A DNA stretch of 5,322 bases from positions 1 through 5,322 of the forward strand of contig CALFNC010000274.1 in the NCBI GenBank assembly GCA_937902605.1, written 5' to 3'. The position numbers and the translations under genes were made by a program. This document shows positions 1-5,322 of this stretch, in pieces. This DNA is from an uncultured Acidobacteriota bacterium. GTDB lineage: Bacteria; Acidobacteriota; Thermoanaerobaculia; UBA5066. Every line of letters starts with the position of its first letter. The first letter of the stretch is position 1. The notes below the pieces were generated by a model. It was not told the origin of the DNA and ran no database searches. It was given only the letters and a program-made list of their open reading frames with translations.

Positions 1-44
1 CACCGAGATCTACACTCTTTCCCTACACGACGCTCTTCCGATCT
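1..44 (+). other. Illumina P5/TruSeq adapter left on the contig end (artefact)
   Basis: These 44 bases match the 3' part of the Illumina P5/TruSeq universal adapter, from CACCGAGATCTACAC through to the diagnostic end GCTCTTCCGATCT. The full adapter is 58 bases, so only its first 14 are missing. The adapter ends exactly at base 44, where a library insert would begin, so genomic sequence starts at base 45. This is vector-type contamination from incomplete read trimming and should be masked. It remains open in the + frame that continues into the upstream gene and in one - frame, so it adds artificial residues to both. The match rests on recall of a very widely known oligonucleotide. Confidence 0.98.
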
Positions 45-45
45 C

Positions 46-126
46 CTGGTCCTGAACACCGACCGCGTGTCGATCGCCGAGGGGGCGCGGATGATCGGCG
101 ACGCCCTCATCGCCAGGTCCGACTGA
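46..126 (+). CDS. 3' end of an upstream gene, possibly cytidylate kinase-like (partial)
   Basis: The frame ending at TGA 124-126 gives 26 genomic residues, starting LVLNTDRVSIAEGARMI and ending in ARSD. The codons are GC-rich like those of gltB, so this looks like a true C-terminus. A hydrophobic strand followed by NTDR, then an Ala-rich helix, resembles the end of cytidylate-kinase-like P-loop kinases, where a 'DLVLNTDRLS.EEA' pattern is common. That is recognition from a very short fragment, so the family name is tentative; another small kinase or nucleotide-binding protein is possible. No active-site motif is in view. The frame stays open through bases 1-45, but the residues read there (HRDLHSFPTRRSSD) come from the adapter and are not protein. 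The gene runs the same way as gltB but lies 177 bases upstream, so co-transcription is uncertain. Confidence 0.65.
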   Translation: MVLNTDRVSIAEGARMIGDALIARSD

Positions 127-183
127 CGGCTTCGGCCCTCCCGCCCGTCCGAAATCCCTCTCTCGCATCTTCTCGGGCCCCAG

Positions 184-192
184 TGCTAGGAT
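184..192 (+). promoter_or_regulatory. Candidate extended -10 promoter element for gltBD
   Basis: TGC at 184-186 is followed directly by TAGGAT at 187-192, which fits an extended -10 box (TGn plus TAnnnT) for a housekeeping sigma factor. It sits in a slightly AT-richer patch of an otherwise GC-rich gap. No convincing -35 hexamer lies 16-18 bases upstream (CGCATC at 164-169 is poor), so recognition would rely on the extended element. It would place +1 near base 199, about 105 bases before gltB. This is inferred from pattern only. Confidence 0.3.
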
Positions 193-198
193 TTGGAG

Positions 199-300
199 AT
201 GCAGGCGTCTTTTCGACTCGGCACAGTCGGGAACGTGGGGTCGATGAATCGCCCGGTCTGCGTCCGTGTCGTAATGGCGCCATCCGGCGGCCGGGGCTGA
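199..300 (+). CDS. Possible 33-codon upstream ORF / leader peptide before gltB
   Basis: An ORF runs from ATG 199-201 to TGA 298-300, encoding 33 residues that begin MQASFRLGTVG. It ends three bases before the gltB start and is in the same frame. GGAG at 195-198 abuts the ATG, too close for normal Shine-Dalgarno pairing. However, the candidate -10 box at 187-192 would put the transcript start at about base 199, so a leaderless message is conceivable. Terminating ribosomes could then re-initiate at gltB. Against it, third-position GC bias is visibly weaker than in gltB, the peptide matches no family I know, and there is no run of Gln or Glu codons as expected of an attenuator peptide. It may be chance. 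Confidence 0.2.
   Translation: MQASFRLGTVGNVGSMNRPVCVRVVMAPSGGRG
210..233 (+). other. Small potential hairpin in the gltB leader
   Basis: CGACT at 214-218 pairs with AGTCG at 225-229 around a six-base loop. In RNA the stem could extend by two U-G and two U-A pairs to span 210-233, giving nine pairs. It lies just downstream of the predicted transcript start and well away from the gltB ribosome-binding region. No U-tract follows, so it is not a terminator. A 5' stabilising stem or chance are the simplest readings. Confidence 0.2.
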
Positions 301-303
301 CCC

Positions 304-3300
304 ATGACCCACTCCGGCCTTCCCCCCCGGCAGGGTCTCTATGACCCCTCTTTCGAGCATGACTCCTGCGGGTTCGGCTTCGTCGTCGACCTGAAGGGGT
401 CCGCGTCCCACGACATCATCCGGAAGGCCCTCCAGGTCCTCTCCAACCTCGAGCACCGCGGCGCCACCGGAAGTGAGAAAAACACCGGAGATGGGGCCGG
501 CCTCCTCACTCAGGTGCCCCACGCCTTCCTCTTGGCGCGCTGCCGGGCGCTCGGGTTCGAGCTCCCCGCTCCCGGGGAGTATGGCGTCGGGATGGTCTTC
601 CTTCCCCACGACCCGCCCAGCCGGCAAGCCTGTGAAAGGCGGCTCGAGGAAGTCGTCCGCGAGGAAGGACAGACGTTTCTCGGATGGCGGGATGTCCCGA
701 CCAACAACGGCACGCTCGGGCCGACCGCCCGGGCGAGCCAGCCCATCATCCGGCAGGCGTTCGTGGCCCGCGGCGAGCGGACCCCCTCCGGCGACGCCTT
801 CGAGCGGACTCTCTTCGTCATCCGGCGCCTGGTAGAGAAGGGGGTCTCACGCTCCGTGCTCCCGGGGCGGAGCCACTTCTACGTCTCCAGCCTCTCCGCG
901 CGGACGTTGGTCTACAAGGGGATGCTCAACGCGGACCAGCTACGGGACTTCTATCCCGACCTCCAGGACGAAGCGCTGAAGGCCGCGCTGGCGATGGTCC
1001 ACTCCCGGTTCTCGACGAACACGTTCCCTAGCTGGTCCAAGGCCCACCCGTACCGTTTCATCTCGCACAACGGCGAGATCAACACGCTCCGGGGGAACGT
1101 GAACTGGATGCAGGCCAGGCAGCGGATGTTCGCCTCCCGGGTCTTCGGCGATGACCTCCAGAAGATCATGCCGGTCATCGACATCGAGGGGTCCGACTCC
1201 GCGATGTTCGACAACGTGCTGGAGCTCCTGACCTTCGCGGGCCGGTCGCTCCCGCACGCCATGATGATGATGGTGCCGGAGCCGTGGAGCCGGCACGAGT
1301 CAATGAGCGCCGCCCGAAAGGCGTTCTACGAGTTTCACGCCTGCCTCATGGAGCCGTGGGACGGCCCCGCCTCGATCGCGTTCACCGACGGCGTTCGGAT
1401 CGGCGCGATCCTGGACCGCAACGGGCTCCGCCCCTCCCGCTTCGTCGTGACGAAGGACGGGCTGGTCGTGATGGCCTCCGAGGTCGGCGTCCTCGACATC
1501 CCGGCCGACCGGGTCCTCCAGAAGGGACGCCTCCGGCCCGGCCGGCTCTTCCTCGTGGACACAGCCGAAGGGCGAATAATCCCGGACGACGAGATCAAGG
1601 ACACCCTTGCCGCGGCCGAGCCGTGGGGCCGCTACCTGGAGGAGAATCTCGTCCGGCTCCGGGACCTTCCCGATCCTCCCGCTGTCATCGAGCCGGACCA
1701 CGAGACCGTCCTCCGGAGGCAGGAGACGTTCGGGTACACGCTCGAGGACGTCCGGATGCTCATTAATCCGATGGCGGCTCAAGGGACCGAACCGATCGGT
1801 TCGATGGGGACCGACATCCCCTTGGCGGTTCTCTCCGAGCGACCCCAGATCCTCTACGATTACTTCAAGCAGCTCTTCGCCCAGGTGACGAACCCCCCGG
1901 TCGACGCCGACCGGGAGACGATCGTCATGGCGATCGACACCGCGATCGGCCCGGAGGGGAATCTTCTCGAGCCGACCCCCGAGTCGGCCCGCCAGATCGA
2001 GCTCCCCACCCCGGTCCTCCTCAACGCCGAGCTGGAGAAGATCCGGGCCCTCGACGGGAAGGCGGCCTCGCGTGGGTTCCGGGCCATCACCCTCCCGATG
2101 CTCTTCAAAGTGCACGACGGCGGGTCGGGCTTGAGGAAGGCGATCGAGGACCTCCGCCGGCGGACGAGCGAGGCGATCGCCGAGGGGCACAACATCATCA
2201 TCCTGTCGGACCGTGGCCACGACGCGACCGAGGCTCCGATCCCGGCCCTCCTCGCGGTCTCCGCCGTCCAGCACCATCTCCTGCGGGAAGGGTCGCGGAC
2301 GAAGGTCGGGCTCGTCCTGGAGACCGGCGAGCCGCGCGAGGTCCATCACTTCTGCCTCCTGATCGGCTATGGCGCCAGCGCCGTCAACCCGTACCTGGCG
2401 TTCGAGACGGTCCACGACCAGATCCGGCAGGGGCTCCTAAAGGGCGATGCCGCCGAGGCCGAGAAAAAGTACGTCAAGGCGGTCAACAAGGGAATCGTCA
2501 AGGTGATCTCCAAGATGGGGATCTCGACGATCCAGAGCTACCACGGCGCCCAGGTCTTCGAGGCGATCGGTCTGTCGCAGGACTTCATTGACGAGTACTT
2601 CAGCGGCACCCCCACGCGCCTCGGCGGGATCGGGATCGACGTCGTGGCCCGAGAGGTCCGACTCCGGCACGACTGGGCCTACCCGAAGCGCCCGGTCGTC
2701 CACACGACCCTCGGGACGGGCGGCCACTATCAGTATCGGCGCGACGGGGAGCACCACCTCTTCAACCCCGAGACGATCCACTTCCTCCAGACCGCGTGCC
2801 GGACGGGCGATTACAAGCTCTTCAAGCGCTACTCGGAGCTCGTCAACCACCAGACGAAGAACCTGACGACCCTGCGCGGCCTGATGGACTTCCGGCCCCT
2901 CGCCAAGCCCGTCCCGCTGGAGGAGGTCGAGCCGGTCGAGGCGATCCTGGCGCGCTTCAAGACTGGCGCGATGTCGTACGGCTCGATCAGCCAGGAGGCG
3001 CATGAAGCCCTCGCGCTCGCCATGAACCGCATCGGCGGAAAGAGCAATACCGGCGAGGGGGGCGAGGACCCCGCCCGATTCGTCCCGGGCCCCAACGGCG
3101 AGTCGAAAAGCAGCGCGATCAAGCAGGTGGCCTCCGGGCGGTTCGGCGTCACGAGCCAATTCCTCGTCAACGCGCGGGAGATCCAGATCAAGATGGCGCA
3201 GGGCGCCAAGCCGGGCGAGGGGGGACAGCTCCCTGGCCCCAAGGTCTATCCCTGGATCGCCAAGGTTCGCCATTCCACGCCCGGAGTCGGCCTGATCTCC

Positions 3301-4911
3301 CCGCCGCCTCACCACGACATCTACTCGATTGAAGACCTGGCTCAGCTGATTCACGACCTCAAGAACGCCAACGCCGGCGCGCGCATCAGCGTGAAGCTGG
3401 TGAGCGAGGCGGGGATCGGGACGATCGCGGCCGGCGTCGCGAAGGCTCACGCCGACGTCATCCTGATCAGCGGCTACGACGGCGGCACCGGCGCCGCCCC
3501 GCTCACGAGCATCCGGCATGCCGGAGTCCCCTGGGAGCTCGGCCTGGCCGAGGCCCACCAGGTCCTCGTCCTGAACAACCTCCGGAGCCGCGTGGCCCTC
3601 GAGACCGACGGCCAGCTGAAGACCGGGCGCGACGTGGTGATCGCCACCCTCCTCGGCGCCGAGGAGTTCGGTTTCGCCACGGCCCCGCTCGTCGCCCTCG
3701 GCTGCATCATGATGCGGGTCTGCCACTCGAACACCTGCCCGGTCGGGGTCGCCACGCAGGACCCGTTCCTGAGGAAGAAGTTCACCGGCGACCCCGAGCA
3801 CGTCGTCAACTTCATGCGCTTCATCGCGCAGGAAGTGCGCGAGCTGATGGCCCACCTCGGCTACCGGACCCTCGACAAGATGGTCGGCCGGAGCGAGCGG
3901 CTGGAGATGCGGCGGGCGGTGGACCACTGGAAGGCGCGCACGCTGGACTTCTCGCGCATCCTCTACAAGCCGACCGTCCCCAAGGACGTCAAGCGGAACT
4001 TCCGATTTCCCCAGGAGCACGGGCTCGACGACGCGCTCGACGTCACAACGCTCATCCCGCTCTGCCGCCCCGCGCTCGAGAGCCGGACGCCGGTCGCAGC
4101 CACGATCCCGATTGGAAACGGCAACCGCGTCGTCGGGACGATGCTCGGGAGCGAGGTGACCCGCCGGTTCGGCCCGGAGGGGCTCCCGGACGACACGATC
4201 CGGCTCCGGTTCCAGGGGTCGGCCGGACAGAGCTTCGGGGCCTTCATACCGCAGGGGATGACCCTTCTCCTCGAGGGGGACGCCAACGACTACATCGGGA
4301 AAGGGCTCTCGGGCGGGAAGATCGTGGTGTTCCCCCCCTCCGGCTCGACCTTCGTCCCCGAGGAGAACATCATCATCGGGAACGTCGCGTTCTACGGAGC
4401 GACGGCCGGTGAGGCCTACATCCGGGGCGTCGCGGGCGAGCGTTTCTGCGTCCGGAACAGCGGCGTCACCGCGGTCGTCGAGGCGATCGGGGACCACGGC
4501 TGCGAGTACATGACCGGGGGACAGGTCCTGGTCCTGGGTCCCACGGGAAGGAATTTTGCCGCCGGGATGTCGGGCGGCGTTGCCTGGGTCCTGGACGAGG
4601 CGGGCGACTTCGCGACCCGCTGCAACCAGGAGCTCGTCTCGCTCTCCGGGATCCTCGACGCCGACGAGGCGGCCCACGTGAAGGAGCTGATCCGCCGGCA
4701 CGTTGCCGCGACGCAGAGCGCTCGGGCGAAGGCGATTCTGGACGCCTGGGACGACCACGCCGCGAAGTTCGTCCGGGTGATGCCGAACGACTACCGCCGC
4801 GTCCTGGAGGCCCAGGCGCGGATGCGGGAGAAGGGCCTACCCGAGGAGGAGGCGGTCATGGCCGCCTTCGAGGAGAACGCCCAGAGCGTCTCCCGGGCGG
4901 GCGGGAACTGA
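304..4911 (+). CDS. gltB: Glutamate synthase (GOGAT) large (alpha) subunit
   Basis: GltB forms glutamate from glutamine and 2-oxoglutarate in the cytoplasm, with electrons from GltD. At 1535 residues it is full length for the bacterial family, and all four domains are present. The class II glutamine amidotransferase domain (about 22-440) has nucleophile Cys22 in HDSCGFGF after a 21-residue propeptide, Arg235 in HSRFSTNT, Asn256-Gly257 in HNGEINT and Asp298 in GSDSAMFD. The central domain (about 473-790) contains [11 protein letters not shown] (524-534) and [10 protein letters not shown] (688-697). The FMN synthase domain (about 850-1220) has [12 protein letters not shown] (911-922), Lys969 in [10 protein letters not shown] and SGYDGGTGA (1056-1064); its 3Fe-4S cysteines are Cys1134, Cys1140 and Cys1145, with the family's 6/5 spacing. 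The GXGXG beta-helix (about 1270-1440) holds the repeated Gly motifs. An in-frame TGA at 298-300 rules out an upstream start, and GGGG at 293-296 is a modest ribosome site. No key residue is missing. It is the first gene of gltBD. Confidence 0.99.
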   Translation: MTHSGLPPRQGLYDPSFEHDSCGFGFVVDLKGSASHDIIRKALQVLSNLEHRGATGSEKNTGDGAGLLTQVPHAFLLARCRALGFELPAPGEYGVGMVFLPHDPPSRQACERRLEEVVREEGQTFLGWRDVPTNNGTLGPTARASQPIIRQAFVARGERTPSGDAFERTLFVIRRLVEKGVSRSVLPGRSHFYVSSLSARTLVYKGMLNADQLRDFYPDLQDEALKAALAMVHSRFSTNTFPSWSKAHPYRFISHNGEINTLRGNVNWMQARQRMFASRVFGDDLQKIMPVIDIEGSDSAMFDNVLELLTFAGRSLPHAMMMMVPEPWSRHESMSAARKAFYEFHACLMEPWDGPASIAFTDGVRIGAILDRNGLRPSRFVVTKDGLVVMASEVGVLDIPADRVLQKGRLRPGRLFLVDTAEGRIIPDDEIKDTLAAAEPWGRYLEENLVRLRDLPDPPAVIEPDHETVLRRQETFGYTLEDVRMLINPMAAQGTEPIGSMGTDIPLAVLSERPQILYDYFKQLFAQVTNPPVDADRETIVMAIDTAIGPEGNLLEPTPESARQIELPTPVLLNAELEKIRALDGKAASRGFRAITLPMLFKVHDGGSGLRKAIEDLRRRTSEAIAEGHNIIILSDRGHDATEAPIPALLAVSAVQHHLLREGSRTKVGLVLETGEPREVHHFCLLIGYGASAVNPYLAFETVHDQIRQGLLKGDAAEAEKKYVKAVNKGIVKVISKMGISTIQSYHGAQVFEAIGLSQDFIDEYFSGTPTRLGGIGIDVVAREVRLRHDWAYPKRPVVHTTLGTGGHYQYRRDGEHHLFNPETIHFLQTACRTGDYKLFKRYSELVNHQTKNLTTLRGLMDFRPLAKPVPLEEVEPVEAILARFKTGAMSYGSISQEAHEALALAMNRIGGKSNTGEGGEDPARFVPGPNGESKSSAIKQVASGRFGVTSQFLVNAREIQIKMAQGAKPGEGGQLPGPKVYPWIAKVRHSTPGVGLISPPPHHDIYSIEDLAQLIHDLKNANAGARISVKLVSEAGIGTIAAGVAKAHADVILISGYDGGTGAAPLTSIRHAGVPWELGLAEAHQVLVLNNLRSRVALETDGQLKTGRDVVIATLLGAEEFGFATAPLVALGCIMMRVCHSNTCPVGVATQDPFLRKKFTGDPEHVVNFMRFIAQEVRELMAHLGYRTLDKMVGRSERLEMRRAVDHWKARTLDFSRILYKPTVPKDVKRNFRFPQEHGLDDALDVTTLIPLCRPALESRTPVAATIPIGNGNRVVGTMLGSEVTRRFGPEGLPDDTIRLRFQGSAGQSFGAFIPQGMTLLLEGDANDYIGKGLSGGKIVVFPPSGSTFVPEENIIIGNVAFYGATAGEAYIRGVAGERFCVRNSGVTAVVEAIGDHGCEYMTGGQVLVLGPTGRNFAAGMSGGVAWVLDEAGDFATRCNQELVSLSGILDADEAAHVKELIRRHVAATQSARAKAILDAWDDHAAKFVRVMPNDYRRVLEAQARMREKGLPEEEAVMAAFEENAQSVSRAGGN
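4903..4906 (+). promoter_or_regulatory. Ribosome-binding site of gltD inside the gltB end
   Basis: GGGA lies seven bases before the gltD ATG, within the last codons of gltB, in a purine-rich GCGGGAA stretch. The gltB stop and gltD start are only two bases apart, so translation of the two subunits is probably coupled. This supports ATG 4914 as the gltD start. Confidence 0.55.
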
Positions 4912-4913
4912 CG

Positions 4914-5322
4914 ATGGGCAAGCTGACCGGATTCCTCGAGTTCCACCGCCAGGCCCCCAAGGGGAGGTCTCCGGAGGAGCGCCTCAGGGACTGGGAAGAG
5001 GCGCACGCCGAAGCGGGCGAGGAGCTGCTTCGCCAGCAAGGCTCCCGCTGCATGGACTGCGGCATCCCCTTCTGCCACACCGGCAAGCTGATCGGCGGCA
5101 TGGCGTCGGGCTGCCCCATCCACAACCTGATCCCCGACTGGAACGACCTCGTCTACCGCGGCCTCTGGAAGGAGGCCAGCATCCGCCTCCACCAGACCAA
5201 CAACTTCCCCGAGTTCACCGGCCGCGTCTGCCCCGCGCCCTGCGAGGGCTCCTGCGTCCTCGGCATCAACGAGCCCCCCGTCACCATCAAATCCATCGAA
5301 GCAGAAATCATCGACCACGCCT
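4914..5322 (+). CDS. gltD: Glutamate synthase small (beta) subunit, N-terminal part (cut by window end)
   Basis: GltD oxidises NAD(P)H with FAD and passes electrons through 4Fe-4S clusters to GltB. The 136 residues visible begin [10 protein letters not shown], the typical start of the family, and cover the N-terminal iron-sulfur domain. Candidate cluster ligands are Cys46, Cys49 and Cys54 in [10 protein letters not shown], Cys67 in [18 protein letters not shown], and Cys106, Cys110 and Cys114 in [25 protein letters not shown] and the following [13 protein letters not shown] are near-invariant in the family. The FAD and NAD(P)H Rossmann domains, expected over roughly the next 340-350 residues, lie beyond the window, so intactness cannot be judged. 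A fused or related oxidoreductase such as dihydropyrimidine dehydrogenase shares this domain, but the position two bases after gltB settles the call. From about codon 35 Gly, Pro and Arg codons become almost uniformly GGC, CCC and CGC, unlike gltB. Confidence 0.97.
   Translation, partial: MGKLTGFLEFHRQAPKGRSPEERLRDWEEAHAEAGEELLRQQGSRCMDCGIPFCHTGKLIGGMASGCPIHNLIPDWNDLVYRGLWKEASIRLHQTNNFPEFTGRVCPAPCEGSCVLGINEPPVTIKSIEAEIIDHA

Noticed and set aside
125..149. Possible terminator after the upstream gene (GGC-TTCG-GCC within GACGG...CCGTC)
   Set aside because: The inner stem is only three pairs, the outer stem five pairs around a mismatched interior, and no T-tract follows. It is too weak to call.
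274..283. Perfect 10-base palindrome ATGGCGCCAT upstream of gltB
   Set aside because: A single 10-base palindrome is not surprising in a 177-base GC-rich gap. It is not repeated and matches no operator I know.
361..384. CGFGF instead of the commoner CGVGF around the catalytic Cys
   Set aside because: CGFG also occurs in well-known GltB proteins such as that of E. coli, so this is normal variation.
10..627. - strand open frame of about 205 codons running into the contig start
   Set aside because: Its C-terminal residues are translated adapter, and the rest is antisense to the gltB start and its leader. It is not a gene.
1261..1272. Four tandem ATG codons (MMMM) resembling a microsatellite
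   Set aside because: The stretch [11 protein letters not shown] is a conserved GltB segment, so the repeat is a by-product of family sequence rather than a slippage locus of note.
1300..2415. Second long - strand open frame of about 370 codons
   Set aside because: It has the same codon-aligned shadow geometry and ends opposite the TCA codon at 1300-1302. It shows no independent start signal, domain or promoter.
2437..4758. Long open frame on the - strand opposite gltB, over 770 codons
   Set aside because: It lies in the frame where each antisense codon is the reverse complement of a gltB codon, so stops appear only opposite TTA, CTA or TCA, which are very rare here (one is CTA at 2437-2439). 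The translation is rich in Arg, Asp, Gly and Val, with no recognisable domain. It is a shadow of GC-rich coding.

Overview
The window is a short piece of a GC-rich bacterial genome. C or G fills most third codon positions and TTA/CTA/TCA codons are very rare. It almost certainly comes from a shotgun or metagenome assembly, because bases 1-44 are an untrimmed Illumina P5/TruSeq adapter rather than biology. The GltB and GltD sequences are of the ordinary bacterial NADPH-glutamate-synthase type. I cannot place the organism more finely than a GC-rich bacterium; Acidobacteriota, Deltaproteobacteria-like or related uncultured lineages would all fit.

Layout: (1) 1-44, sequencing adapter. (2) 46-126, the last 26 codons and stop of an upstream gene on the + strand, possibly a cytidylate-kinase-like P-loop kinase. 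(3) 127-303, a 177-base intergenic leader. It holds a candidate extended -10 element (TGC-TAGGAT), a possible 33-codon upstream ORF starting where that promoter would place +1, and a small hairpin. (4) 304-4911, a complete gltB encoding the 1535-residue glutamate synthase large subunit. (5) 4914-5322, the first 136 codons of gltD, the small subunit, cut by the window end. gltB and gltD are separated by two bases and so form a gltBD operon.

Together GltB and GltD make glutamate synthase (GOGAT). GltB releases ammonia from glutamine at its N-terminal Cys and channels it to the FMN/3Fe-4S synthase site, where 2-oxoglutarate becomes glutamate. GltD takes electrons from NAD(P)H through FAD and passes them via 4Fe-4S clusters to GltB. 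With glutamine synthetase this is the main ammonia-assimilation route.

I found no novel defence, mobile or RNA system. The points worth a second look are the adapter and the false peptides it creates on both strands, the possible leaderless upstream ORF in front of gltB, and an abrupt change in synonymous codon choice inside gltD that could mean a chimeric contig end.
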